In this document: positions 37,401 to 48,561 of the stretch, piece after piece
How positions within the stretch are numbered: position 1 is the first letter of the stretch
Layout: every line of letters begins with the position of its first letter
Assembly: GCA_020726505.1 (NCBI GenBank)
Contig: JAHLEZ010000007.1
Coordinates: forward strand, 682,001 to 746,000
DNA: 64,000 bases
Reading direction: 5' to 3'
Origin: Leptodontidium sp. MPI-SDFR-AT-0119
Lineage: Eukaryota > Ascomycota > Leotiomycetes > Helotiales > Leptodontidiaceae
Notes under the pieces: model-generated
Databases searched by the model: none
What the model was told of the DNA's origin: nothing
What the model saw: the letters and a program-made list of their open reading frames with translations, nothing else
Translations under genes and position numbers: made by a program

Positions 37401-38485
37401 TGCTGGTGCTTAAGTAAATCAATCCTACAGCAAGTCCGTGACAGACCAGAGGAGGCTCGCACAAAAGGTACAACCTGCATTCGCCTCTGCTGTGCCTCTC
37501 TTATACACAGGGGAATTTCACTATGTAAACCTCAATCTGCAGTTTCACCACCAACCGTGATCTTCAGGAACATCAGTACCGATGCAGGAGCGTGCGGACT
37601 CCGATTGGATGTGGGTGAATGTTCAATGGGGAAGCGAACATGTGATATATTTTTTCCGACTCAGGGGTAAAATTGGTGGTGGGGGAGGCAGGTCGTCTGT
37701 TTGACCAATAGGTGATGGTTAAAAGCATGTAGGACTTGTGGGGGTATAAAGAGAGAGGTTTGGGGTAGTTAGGGTGATGTGGTGGTCAAGTGATGTGATG
37801 TCGAGGATTGTCGCGTGTTTCTCACTTGGTTAAGTTGGATTGCTGGATCTGCTCGTTGTCCGTGAGCTTTTATGAAGCAGCTTGTAGCAAAGCTATCAAT
37901 TTTGTTCTAGTGGAGGCCATACCTGAAAAGATTTCATGGATACCCAAAAACTTTGTTTAGCTACTCTCTTGTTCTTTTCTTTCCTGGTTTCGTCTTGACC
38001 GAGTCATTTTCTGCTATGGCCTCAGTCATAGTTGGAAAGGTAGACTAAAAGAGTCAAGATCAGGTCAGTAGCACCAGCAATCTCACTAGAATTAGTAGTT
38101 GGATAAGTGTTGTTAATGATGAATTTCGAAATTCGTCTCAATTGTGCATTTGGAAAGCTTCGGAACAATGTCCTCAATCGCTTGCATTTTTGAGCCTCGC
38201 GCCTTCTCTTTTTCCAACGGAAACATCCATTTTTATGTCATTTTCTCCTTCGAATCCAAATTCGGGTATCTTCAACACCAACATTAATACATTCGCTTGA
38301 ACCGTTTTCAAACCAGCCTATCTCCCTATCAAGCAAAGAAATTATTCCTTCAACGCCCATGTCTTTCGTCCTCCGGTCTTTTATCACTACATTCGTTATC
38401 AGAAGCCCAACAATCGTTCAGCACGTTCAATCGGTTCATCAATCGCATCAGTCAAGCAGTCGGGAATTTGAATTCCATTCTCGCC
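34455..38485. other. 4-kb gene-free tract with simple repeats
   Basis: Many short ORFs on both strands but none with a motif or intron logic. Holds a GGGATG-type repeat (36897-36919), a GGGGAGGA repeat (about 37130-37156) and GTACCTA-rich palindromic stretches (CCTACCTAGGTAC, near 36329). CT-rich sequences and TATA-like boxes suggest promoters. Such long tracts beside regulators in fungi often hold long leaders or non-coding RNA; nothing here proves it. Confidence 0.4.
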
Positions 38486-39363
38486 ATGGAAAACAAACAG
38501 CACCAGATGGACGACATTTCCGATCCAGTATCTCAACCTTTAGATCCGACCGACTCAAAAGACTATGGAACTATCAGGACAGTCGCAGCCCCAACAAGCA
38601 GGGAGGCGGTATCGAGCTCTTCAGGAGCGTCTACACAAGTCTCTACTCCAGCTTCGGGAAGCATACTCTTGACAGACTGCAGGGAAAGTCTTCCATCTTC
38701 CTTGCGCAATCAACACCTGGGGGCACGGAACAGAATATTGCATCAACACAATATTGGCGGTCGAGATATAGACAATATTCACTTCCCACGGCCTCCAATT
38801 CCGGCAGTCTTAAGACCCCTTTCTCCTCGCCCATCGCCACTTGGCCTCCATCCGCCACAAACAAATCAACATATGTCCCATCCCACCACTGTGGCTCTGA
38901 AGCCTCATCAACCAAATGGAATCCTCAGCGCTCGTCTATCTAGTCGGCGAAACCTGACAAATCAATCTCAACCTCAGTCATCATCACCCAGAAATGAAGC
39001 CGGACTAAAGAAGATACCTGCTGCAGAGGAGGAAAACTCGAGGTTCGAGAGCTTTCGACCTGCCGCGGGGCAGACCGAAAGTAGAACTGCCATAGATATC
39101 TCACGGCATATCTCTCTTAGCGATTCTGAAGAAAGCGACGGTATCCAGATATATAAAGAGAAAGATGATCTCGCGAAGGTGACTGAGCACGAGCTAGTCA
39201 AGGAGAGTCCGGATTAGGTGATTGATACAACTTCACACAGAAGATTGGAAGATGCTTGAATGAATTGAGCGTGCGCGAGGATATCGAATCTGGTCCAAAT
39301 GAGGAAAAGCAGGAAGACGAAAATCCAGAAGCACGCACGTTCAAGATGTCGGAGGATGAGTAG
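38486..39363 (+). CDS. Disordered Ser/Pro-rich hypothetical protein
   Basis: Not recognised. From the Met in the good context CGCCATGG (38486) it encodes about 271 aa, low in hydrophobic residues and rich in Ser, Pro, Gln and Asn, with an acidic C-terminal part (SDSEESDG, EEKQEDENPE). The first exon would stop at 39217, but an intron 39179-39240 (donor GTGACT, acceptor CACACAG) joins DDLAK to KIGRCLNELSVRED and gives a natural end at 39363; that join is inferred. The frame is open upstream to 38297. No signal peptide or membrane segment is seen from the chosen start. Probably an intrinsically disordered regulatory protein. Confidence 0.5.
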
Positions 39364-39654
39364 GAGATATTCCGGATTTGTAATGGACTCATCAGCGTGC
39401 TAAGTCAGCGTTTAGCGTACTGATTTTGCATTGTTAGCAATACCACAAAAATTTATCTCTCAACTTGTTCTGCTTCTGGTAATGCCACGAAAAGGAAAAT
39501 GCTCCCGAGAGCATTCACTGGGAGCGTGTTGACTCAGCCGTCGCTTAAAATATTCAGGGCTGATTCACTACGCATTTCCCGCTCCGTCCATTTCTCCATT
39601 AATGTTCACAACATTGTAGAGAATACCATCACCGTCTGTAAAACTGAATGACAA

Positions 39655-40490
39655 TCTTCTGTTGCACATCGCATCTCTCAAATCTGGTAAACCAATTTCA
39701 TTGCCATGAACCCAGAGCTGGTCAAAACATCCGAATGCGCCCGAATAGGCTCGCTAAGCCTCCTCGTTGTCCATGCAAGATAGCAGCTCAGACATTCTCC
39801 TCGACATCCGTACTAAAATGCGAATGTCTATCATAAAACTGACGAGAACGAAATATTTTTGTTGCACGTCGGATGCTTCAAGTTTGGTAAGCCAATTTCA
39901 TGAAGGTTTGCTCGGCGTCGATGAAGATCGGATCTTCAGTGGAGGGACGGCTCGCTAACTTCGGAACGGACTTCGCAATGAGTGCGGACGTTATCTTAGA
40001 TACCATCAGAACTGGCTTGGGTTTTGGTATCGATAAACGTCGTTTCTGCTTTCCATACGAAGTCTGAAGCCACTCTTTTCTGTGTGAGTAGTGTTGCCAT
40101 TGACTGTGCCAGACACGACTTTATTCTGACAACCTCGACACAAAAACATGAACGTGGTCCCACGGTTTCATAATCAACAGAAACGTCCATTACCAACCCT
40201 CCAAAGCTAATTCTATTTCAATTACAAATCAAAGGCATTTCAACTTTTTGTTGCAGATCGACGCCTTCAACTCTGGTAAAGGTAATTTCATTCTCACAGC
40301 CTAGCCACAGCCATACTAGAGCCGCTCAGATATCGTCTCTCGCTAAACCCAGCCATCGTCAATGCACTCCAGCTTCCATCACTAAACAGGGAAACCTTCA
40401 TTCCCAAGTGTATTATAAATAGCAGATATCAGCACGTTTTGTTGCACATCGAGTCCCTCAACTCTGGTAAACCTAATATCGTTCCTAGCA
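39655..40490 (+). repeat. Degenerate tandem repeat, unit about 195 bp
   Basis: Four copies of a core reading about TTTGTTGCACATCG…CTTCAA.TCTGGTAAAC.AATTTC begin near 39657, 39858, 40248 and 40437. The spacings are about 200, 390 and 190 bp, so one decayed unit is probably hidden in the long gap. Sequence near CTCGCTAA recurs between cores. Units have diverged strongly. No coding continuity. Confidence 0.5.
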
Positions 40491-40758
40491 GCCCAGTTGA
40501 TCTTCTGGCACCTTTCTTCTTCTTCATCAAGCCTGGCTTACTCGCGATGTGGGGCTTAGCCGAGCGGACGGGAAAGTTTGGTAAATTTGCGATTCATGCG
40601 ATCGATACCTTCGTTCATGACGTCCTCGCGGATTCGATAGCTCAGATAAATTCCCCATCATCTTATTTCGCTTCTATTATGTAAGCTTTGAACAATGTTT
40701 CTGTGTTTGCATTTAATGCTGGGCCACTTCATGAGAAGTGAAGGTTGAGGGATTCTTA
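40491..40758. other. Spacer
   Basis: A short ORF here (40439-40684) starts in the repeat and has no motif. Nothing else seen. Confidence 0.35.
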
Positions 40759-40947
40759 TCCCCTTAGGTGCCACCAGGAACGCCCTCCTGAGGCCCTGTA
40801 AGACTCCCTGTACCAAGCCCCTAAGAAGCGAGAAATAGTGTGTTGTTCAGGCTAGAACACGCTATTCGATCACTGATGGTCCCGCTATACCATTTTGGGC
40901 GTAGCGGCACGTGCCCATGGGGAGGGCGCTTATGGCACCCAAGGGGA
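40759..40947. mobile_element. 189-bp MITE with TA target duplication
   Basis: Inverted ends TCCCCTTAGGTGCC and GGCACCCAAGGGGA (13 of 14 match), flanked by TA at 40757-40758 and 40948-40949. That pattern fits a Tc1/mariner-derived non-autonomous element. No coding capacity. Confidence 0.7.
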
Positions 40948-40949
40948 TA

Positions 40950-41555
40950 CCCGAACCGAGGCATCTCTCGCTTGTGCCCCTTTTCCGAGAATCTCGTTTA
41001 CGAAGTTTGGTAAGCTAAACAAGATACTTTCGTTATGGTGGTGGTGGCTGGAAGCGGATGTTTGAAGTTGTGATTTGGCTTGGGCTAGTGGCTTGGTAGA
41101 TATACTATGTTCTAGAATTATGTGAGTACTTGGGATTGACTGTCAATTCTAGGGGGGACTCGGGAAAGTGAAGTGCTGCGGCAAATGTTTCGAGTAACTG
41201 GAGACGAGGCGCTTGTCAGCAGTCATTAGTTTTGGTTTGAATAACTATCATGCTACACTAAGACATGTGGTTAGATAATGAAAGGGAGTCTGGGAATCAG
41301 ATTGTCTACCTGAGCTACTTCTTGACGGGTGTTCCAAGATATTTTTTGGTGACGGATGACATGCGAGGAGGTGCATTTTGATATTTGAGCGACCGTTTTG
41401 ACGCTCCAGCTTTGTGTACTGGCGTCAAACAAAAACACGTCTCCATGATGCTACATCTAGCTAGGGAACGAATGAAGTTGATAAAAAAAAATTCTAGGTG
41501 AAACTACCTTTAATTCCCCTTCAGTCCTTCGCCAGTCCGTGGTGATTGCAAACAA
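40950..41555. other. Intergenic spacer
   Basis: No feature recognised. It is the 3' flank of the small secreted protein gene. Confidence 0.4.
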
Positions 41556-42184
41556 CTAGCGAGGACAGTCATTGCCACCACAAAGCCCGCAGGTATATCC
41601 ACCGCAATTCCCAAAGTTGTCATTCAAACAAGATTCGAAGATAGTCTCATATACTCTGCAGCCGTTGTCAGAGTCAATGACGCAGTTCTTGTCGAAATCG
41701 GTGTTGATCAAGTGGAAGTCAGCACGCCAGCCATCTATCTAATGTTAAGTATGATTCTACAATCAAAACAAGGGAGGAAACTCCACGTACTCTGCAGGGC
41801 AACAAATCCTTCCTTCCCGTTTCGCCAAAGTTCGACATAATGGCCAGCACCGAACCTAGATGATCAAAGAATCAGCGTTTATTCTTCGTGAAGCTGTATT
41901 TGGCAACAGAATGCGACGATTAATATATCCGGGCATCTCCTGCAGGATGCAAACCCGACTAAAGCTCGATCGAATACTTACTGGAATCCCCAATGAGTAT
42001 CCCCACTTGCACCCCTCTTCCCCTGACCTTGAACTTCGTAGAAGTCATCATTGTCCCAGATCTGAACTCTCATCCCATCTCCAAAGAGCGGATGATTGTT
42101 CTGAACGACATGAACTCGAATACAGGCCTGAACGCTCGTCGTGAGAAGCAGAACAGCCGCTACAATTGCCTTAGAGAACTTCAT
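41556..42184 (-). CDS. Small secreted cysteine-rich protein (effector candidate)
   Basis: 148-aa precursor. Exons are 41982-42184, 41791-41855 and 41556-41734; both introns (126 and 56 bp) are GT..AG and preserve frame. The signal peptide MKFSKAIVAAVLLLTTSVQA is followed by a mature chain of about 128 residues with eight cysteines, five of them clustered at the end (SCLND, NCGGYTCGLCGGNDC). An even Cys number and small size fit a disulfide-stabilised apoplastic protein. No known domain was recognised; the aromatic/acidic first half (VQIWDNDDFYEVQGQG) looks like a small beta-fold. It could be a plant-interaction effector or an antimicrobial protein; function is not shown. Confidence 0.75.
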
Positions 42185-43189
42185 TGTGAGAGAAAAAAGT
42201 GTGTTTATTAAATGACTTTGTAGAAGAGATGTGAAGAAGCTGACTCGAGAATGGGAATTCTACTTCAACCTAGGGAAGCCTTGGGGTATTTATACAATTC
42301 CTCTCTTCTTTGTGAGGTATTTCTCTTGAACTAGATTTGTCGCTTCTCGGCACTCACATCACCTGGCCGCAATGGAAAGGATCTCAAAGTGCAGTCAATT
42401 ACAGCCATACCCCTCGTTGCCATCATACTTTACGATTCTGAATCTCTCATAGGTTTGCCGGATCACACCCTTGGCATCAGGATTCTAAGCGATGTTTTGC
42501 GGCACATGACAATGCCCCTAGCAGAGTACGCGATTATGTACGTCAAATACGAATTGACCAATAGTATAAGCAGAGAGCTGAAATGACTACCTACAGGATA
42601 CGAGGACAATCTTCATCTGGATATTATATTACTTATTTGGGAAGGTGTCAGTGGCATTCATGGTGGCCTGGCTCGGGTCAGTTAGCTAAGTCGACCATGA
42701 TAGGACGAATCGTATAAAAAGCTTCCAGTCAAGCTTTGGGCTGGATTCTTGGAGGCGCTGTTCCACCATGGGGATTTTGGCTCAGAATAAATAGCGAACA
42801 AGACTTCACACTCGGTGTAGCAAGCTGTAAGAATCGGAATTGTGTTCGGGAAAATCCAAAGTTTTTAAGGAGAGCAAGGGTCTATCCCCTGTGTTTCTCG
42901 CTGAATGAGACGTTGGTGGGAGGTCGTGGAGAGATATTGACACACAAGCAAAGTTTGAATTGACAGAGTTCAAATAGTTGAGTGGAATTTAAGTTTCAAG
43001 TTAGTACCCCCACAAAGCTTCTTAGACAGGGACAGATAAAAACGGCTTGACCCACAGACATGGTGAATAACACATCCTGATTGTAGTCAAGGATTGGAAA
43101 CAATATTGCCATTAAAAAGAACAAAATTTTAATCGTTTAGATTTAAATTTGACAATTTTGTCTTTCTTGTAGTGACCTCATGCTATCCC
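42185..43189. other. Promoter of the secreted protein gene and spacer
   Basis: TATTTATA near 42287-42294 lies about 105 bases upstream of the start at 42184 and is a good TATA candidate. The rest has no recognisable gene. Confidence 0.4.
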
Positions 43190-43561
43190 TCAGACGTCGA
43201 ACAGCCTTTCTTTTCCATCTCCAATACGATGCCTGATATCGCCATGATTCTTTCCGGCAACTTCAGCTCCGTACTTCTTACAAGGCCTTGCAAGCTCCTC
43301 GTCCCTATCCGTGGAGTTGGGAAGGTCGGCCATCCTTGCTAGCATTCGTCTCATTTCATGCTTAATTCCTGGCCCAACGACAAAGTAAAGGAAGGCTACA
43401 TAAGGCAACATGACAGCCAGAACGGCAAAACACGGGAATAGACGGTAGACTAGAGGATCGGTCGGGCGGTGAAAATATGGAGGGTTTGGTCCAAGAAGGC
43501 CCTCAAGACCGAAACCAAGAAGACGTGCCTCGTCGAGGAGGAATGACGAGAGTCTGCCCAT
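43190..43561 (-). CDS. Small hypothetical protein with one membrane segment
   Basis: 123 aa from MGRLSSFLLDEARLLG (start 43561). One hydrophobic helix (FPCFAVLAVMLPYVAFLYFV, about residues 43-62) is followed by a basic, hydrophilic C-terminal half. An intron (about 43573-43630, donor GTAAGTCG) appears to lie in the 5' untranslated leader. No family was recognised. The start rather than the upstream in-frame Met was chosen because the latter overlaps the intron acceptor. Confidence 0.55.
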   Translation of the reverse strand: MGRLSSFLLDEARLLGFGLEGLLGPNPPYFHRPTDPLVYRLFPCFAVLAVMLPYVAFLYFVVGPGIKHEMRRMLARMADLPNSTDRDEELARPCKKYGAEVAGKNHGDIRHRIGDGKERLFDV

Positions 43562-44124
43562 TGTGACGCGTGCTACCACAATACGTGTTTAGTTTGTGAG
43601 TCTGGGATGAGAGTTGTGATCGACTTACAAAAATTGGGCTGTGTTGGGTTGGAAGTTTTGGTAGATGTTAATGACGATGTGGTAGGCGAGGGAAAAAATT
43701 GAAAAGGTGCCAGTGATCCAATTTATAAGCTAAATAAGCCTTATTGTGTAAGCCTGTTTGCATCATATCTTCTTATTTGTTACATCATTCTTGTGGGTAC
43801 TTGGTAGACCTTAGACGGCCGACCCGAGGACTAACACAGACATAGCAGAACACAAATTGGGTAATTCAAAGGATTTTTGCCTTCCCAAGAAAACTTTTCA
43901 AGATTAAGCTGTCCTATATTCTCCCCGAAGATAATATCTTGCCATCGAGTTGAACTTTTGGAAAAGTTCGATACGGATTTCAGAAGAAAAGAAACAAATC
44001 TAGCGCACAAATTTTCACATAATATTTGTCTGCTTACGTACGCCCGCCGCTTCATGGAATTCCAGAGGTTCCTTATCACATGTCACCCCTGTACTATTTC
44101 CCTGGTCAGATAATGTTGTCCAGT
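43562..44124. other. Intergenic spacer
   Basis: Leader/promoter of the small membrane protein and the 3' flank of the deuterolysin gene; nothing else seen. Confidence 0.4.
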
Positions 44125-45377
44125 CTAACATCCGACGTAGATAGCTGTTCAAAATTAGACAATGACTCCAGCTTCGTAGAGGAGTTACATACCATTTGCA
44201 TAAAGCGCATAGGAGTCAGCATTAGCAACAGCTCTTGCACTCGTCAATGCAGTGGCCGCAGCATATCCGTAACCGTTATCCTGGGTTCCAGGGCTGTATA
44301 CACCAGGAGCATGAGTCATTTCGTGCAAGGTGGTCGTGGCCTGGTCCTGTCTGTGGCAGGTTGTCGTCAGAGCAGGAAGTGCACTGTAGTAGATTGGGCA
44401 GTTCACGATGACGTTCTGCGATGGAATTGTGTAAGCAAGAACGTTCGATTCGCAATATCCTACGAGAAAGTCATATTAACAATTGCGCTCTTGTTAAGGG
44501 ATAGCAGTAAACTGCAAAAGTGGGGAACTTGCCGTAAACATCAGTGCAATAGTAGTCTGTTGGCCCTGAGGTGGTTGAGCCACATTCTCGTGCAACGGCC
44601 GAGAAACGAGCAGCAACAGTTGAACGAGTAGCTGTCGCAGTCGTCTTGAAGTACTCGCTGAACTTGGATGCAGAACCGGAAGTAGCTGCTGATGCAGCTG
44701 CTCGGGCAAGCGCAGCACAGTTGGTGAGTCCGTTTCTGGTGGATGTGGATTGAGCACTGGAACATCCGGACTGGAGGACAGTACGCTTGTCGAGAGTCAT
44801 GCCGATGGCTCTTGGTACAAGAGCTGCAGCTGCTCCATCTACGGCCATCTTCAAAGTGTTAGATTTGAAAGCAACCGCTTCTCCTGAGAGCTCGGTTGAG
44901 TCTCCGACGGCAAATCTCATCGCTCCCTCTGCAGAAAAGGTGTATGTGCCACTGGTTTGGAGATCGTGCACTTCGGCCGTGTTGATGGTTGTTGTGAAGA
45001 CTTCACCAGCTTTGAGAAATTTGAAATACTCTGGAGCGAGTGAGGATGACTCCATGCGACGGAAGATACCAGTGAAAGGCACAGGAGCATCTGGTGGTGT
45101 TAGTTTCCCCGATTTGTAGTTAGAAATAAAGTTTTTTACCAGCTTCGTCAACGACATGTAACTTCTCGACAGGAGCGGTGTCCAGAAAGGTACCCAGCGT
45201 CAACAAATTCAGATCTTGAGCGCCGACATTCTTGACGGTGGCGATAACCTCGGCCATATTCTCAGCTGGAGCGAGAGTTACCTCCAATCCAAGCTCCCGC
45301 TTGCCGTTCTCAATGACTGCGGCTTCTCCAAGCGCCGAGAGAATTGCAAGAGCAACAGAAACTGAAGTGAAATGCAT
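44125..45377 (-). CDS. Deuterolysin (neutral protease 2, M35 metalloprotease)
   Basis: Secreted zinc endopeptidase, 360 aa. Exons are 45140-45377, 44533-45090, 44193-44459 and 44125-44144. Signal peptide [19 protein letters not shown]; propeptide to about residue 180, ending near KR ([12 protein letters not shown]); mature domain with HEMTH (zinc ligands and catalytic Glu) and the third-ligand motif GTQDNGYGY of aspzincins. The last exon is only 20 nt (AIYVGC) and gives the family's usual SYALYAN…C ending. Intron 2 uses a GC donor (G/GCAAGT), needed to produce [11 protein letters not shown]. It likely digests external protein at neutral pH. Intact. Confidence 0.92.
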
Positions 45378-47236
45378 TTTGAAAGACAGACAAAAGCACA
45401 GTATGAATGTGATCTGAAAGCTGATATGGAGGTAAATTCGAGGGACGATGGGATTATTTAAGTTTTGGTGAGCGACAGAGTGTTGCCTTGCTTAGAAATG
45501 TCAACTGGGGGGGGGGGGGGGGGGGGGGGGAGTTCACGACGTGAGAATAATTTTCAGGGGTTTGAACGGAGACTGCATTACTCCTAAGTCCGTGCAATCA
45601 AAAGAAGAAGGTTACAATTCTCGTTTAGGTGTTAATCGTTGAATATCTTTCGATGAAATGTTAACTTTGACCTCTAGCTTGTCAGGTGAACGGAGATGGG
45701 TTGCGGAAACAGGAAGCTGATACTCAATATCGAAGTGTCCAAGGCGGAATCGATGATCCATAAGATCTTGTATCCAGACTTCAAGCCTTGATTACGCCAA
45801 CAACCAGATGCGATTCGCTGGCCGATAATACGATGCGCATTTGAAGAGTCCATCCGAGCTTCCTCAATCCTCATGGGGAAGTTCGCAGTCCTAGAGGATC
45901 GACACGTTTCCTCCAGATTAAATTCAATGTAGGCCAAGAGGTGCCAAGAAGCAATGAGCTTATCATGCGGCATGTACGATTCAGGCCTCGCTGCTCAAGA
46001 TGCAGTTGTTTCGAGCCACGAAGATAGCCAAAATTATAAATAGTGAAGACGAATGTACCCTTTTGACAAGATCAACTGCTCCGCAACGGTAGCATCGAAG
46101 CTAGCATCTATGTATCACTTGGCTGCGAGGATAGAAACAGAAATAATATAAAGCAGTCTCAACGAATGTCACCGAACTCCGTCCGCAACAGAGAAGGGGC
46201 TCGAGGATTGTTTACATATTCTGTACCAGTGGATGATGGTTTTCTTCGAGTTATGTTGAACAACCACGAACTTTTCCGAGACCCATGATTACTAGGCCAT
46301 AGTCTCCATACTCACCTACTTAGGTACCTACCGTTGAATCGAAGCGGTGATATTTTGTGACATCAAGATATGATCTTTAAGCGACGACTCACAAAAGGGG
46401 AAGGTGGGAGAGAAGCGAGCCTTGGCATCGCCACCCCCGCTGTACAATCCGGAGAAAGGTCTCGGTTTTGGTTTAAGCTTGAACATAGTTGCGGTCATTA
46501 TCATATCTTTTATGACATGGATGCATCTTGCGTTCCTCTCGGATTTACTTACCGCCAATGAAATCCGGTTTCGAGTTTGAGATAAACATGCAGCCGCGGG
46601 ACGAAGCGGATGTGGAGTCTGTTATCCGGCAAATCTCATCTTGATCGGCACTGATGTCCCTGTGTTAGCATGTCTAGACCTCTTGAAATTACGGAGAGGG
46701 ATCATGCGTTATGCTACTCAGCTTCCTAGTTCGTTAGTGGTTGTTTTGGGAATCTTGGACAACGGTACTTTAAAAGACTGTTAGATGATGTGTTGAGCTT
46801 CGGCAATCCTTGCTCTGTCCTTTAGATATGCAATCCTCCGAGACCACGAAGTTGATGGCGACTGGCGAATAGAAATTCAAGTGAGTGTATTGAGTAGTTT
46901 GACAACAAATAATATGTCGGAATAAAGATGTACAGGGATCAGTGTACATCGAATGACCTGCCTAACGAAGTAAGAGATCACTTCGAAATTTGTTTGTTTG
47001 TAAGCGACCCAAATCTAGCAGCTGATAATTGCACCCCAGCATACGGAGTAGACCGTAAAGACATGGAGATGACCCGATCGAAAAGGAAGCTGCGTATTCA
47101 ACATAACCTCACGTTCGTCCTACTTGCCTTAGCTTATGTAATGTAGAGTGCTGCATCGACCCATCTCCAGCCTCCCACTTTTCACCTCATTCACTCTCTT
47201 TTCTGATTTTTTTTTCTCCAAGGCGAAGGAAACTCA
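45378..47236. other. Intergenic region with poly-G tract
   Basis: A run of 24 G lies at 45507-45530, 130 bases upstream of the deuterolysin start. ORFs at 45674-45973 and 46928-47146 have no motif. TTTTTTTTTCTCC just before 47237 resembles a fungal leader. Confidence 0.45.
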
Positions 47237-47866
47237 ATGGTCAGCAATCGCACCTTCATCACGACAGTTGTTGCCTTTCTAGCCTTTACGGCTATTTGTC
47301 TCATTTATGGCGACTTCGTCACGATTCCAAGCAACATGACTTCCAGTTTATCAATTCCGATTGAGGTCACTCTATCTCCAGAGACATCAGAACGGTCAAT
47401 CTTGGGCTCAGCAAAGCTTTGCATCACACTCACGAATATTTCGCCATACGAGATCTTTCTGCTCCGGTGGTCATCACCACTTGACCTATCGGCACCCTCG
47501 ATTGGAGTCGTTACCTTCACGTCTACGAAGACAGGAACCAAAGCTCCGTGCTTGGATATGAAAATAAATCACCGAGTACCACCAGACGGACACTTCTCAA
47601 TCGATGACCAAAGTATTGTCCGGATCCCAGCAAATGACAAAGTGGACGCAGTGGTGGAGTTTAAAGAGCCTAAAGTAGCTTTGGTGAAGGGCGAGGAATA
47701 TAGCGCGAAGGCCGAGGGAACTTGGATGGGAGTTTGGGTTAATGAAAGTGGTCAGAAAGTTGAAAAACTGTCAATGGATGATGGAATGAGAACGGGGGAG
47801 TTTGCGAGTAACAAAGTTGTGTTTAAAGTTCCTGGTGAAGGTAAAGGACCTGAGCTGAGAGAATAA
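47237..47866 (+). CDS. Secreted or membrane-anchored orphan resembling a deuterolysin propeptide
   Basis: 209 aa, single exon. An N-terminal hydrophobic segment (TFITTVVAFLAFTAICLIYG) is a signal or anchor. The body reads PIEVTLSPETS…LCITLTNISPYEIFLL…TSTKTG and VDAVVEFKEPKVALVKGEEY with TWMGVWV. That layout (VTL…, a conserved T.TN., a hydrophobic LL, then a second strand block) parallels M35 propeptides such as the one at 45377. No protease domain or HExxH follows. It may be a propeptide-only inhibitor, chaperone or unrelated beta-sandwich; similarity is by eye only. Confidence 0.55.
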   Translation: MVSNRTFITTVVAFLAFTAICLIYGDFVTIPSNMTSSLSIPIEVTLSPETSERSILGSAKLCITLTNISPYEIFLLRWSSPLDLSAPSIGVVTFTSTKTGTKAPCLDMKINHRVPPDGHFSIDDQSIVRIPANDKVDAVVEFKEPKVALVKGEEYSAKAEGTWMGVWVNESGQKVEKLSMDDGMRTGEFASNKVVFKVPGEGKGPELRE

Positions 47867-47888
47867 GCTCTTCTGTAGTCTGGATAGG

Positions 47889-48315
47889 AAATTGAAGTGC
47901 AGTTTTTAACTCAAGATATTCAATAGTGGATGTGGTGCAGCTTTGTTTGTATTCTGGGCATATATTGGGCTTCTCAATTGAAAGTGCCGTCTTGAACTTA
48001 GGACATTCAATGGTAGATATGGTATCCTTTTATCTACGCCCTAGGCATAAAATGATTCTCAGAAATTAAAAGTACTATCTCAGACTTGGGATATTTTATG
48101 GTAGATGTGACACGTCTTCGTCCGTTTCCTGTGCATGGGATGCGTTGGGGAAATTGAAAGTGATATCCCGGACTCAGAACATTTGATGGTAGACTTGGTA
48201 CGCTGTTATCCGTAACCTGGACATGGGATATTTTTGGAAGTTCAAAGTATCGTGTCAGACATAGGACATTCCATGTTATATTTAGTACTCTTTTGTCAAT
48301 ATCCTTATGGGCAAT
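47889..48315. repeat. Five-copy tandem repeat, unit 87-88 bp
   Basis: Units begin at 47889, 47976, 48063, 48151 and 48238. Each opens AAATTGAAAGT-like, has GGACATTCAATGGTAGAT-like in the middle and TCCxTATC…GGGCAT toward the end. Copies differ at about a quarter of positions. The array starts 23 bases after the stop codon at 47866. Confidence 0.7.
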
Positions 48316-48561
48316 GACCTGCTCGTAAAGTAAACAGTCGACTCGGCAGGACCCCCTAAATGGCCAGAAGCAAACGCTGAATTGCACGTGCTGATAACGA
48401 GATTAGCGGTTGGTTCCTCCCTAAATTTCAAGACAGCTTCACAAAACTTCTTACCCCTCCACACCACCCCCCACCTCACAGCATTCCCTCAAATACTCAC
48501 CTTCATATACTAATTACCTACGTCTAACCCTGTCCGTCAATACTTCCACCGATACATCATC

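Noticed and set aside
38359..38943. 194-codon ORF overlapping the hypothetical protein gene
   Set aside because: Different frame; the chosen frame has the better start context and an intron giving a natural end.
39655..40490. CRISPR-like array
   Set aside because: Repeats are long, diverged and irregularly spaced in a eukaryotic genome; a decayed satellite fits better.
45674..45973. 99-codon minus-strand ORF
   Set aside because: No recognisable motif, signal or splice extension.
46928..47146. 72-codon ORF upstream of the orphan secreted protein
   Set aside because: Ends in the probable leader of the next gene and no splice join makes a longer protein.
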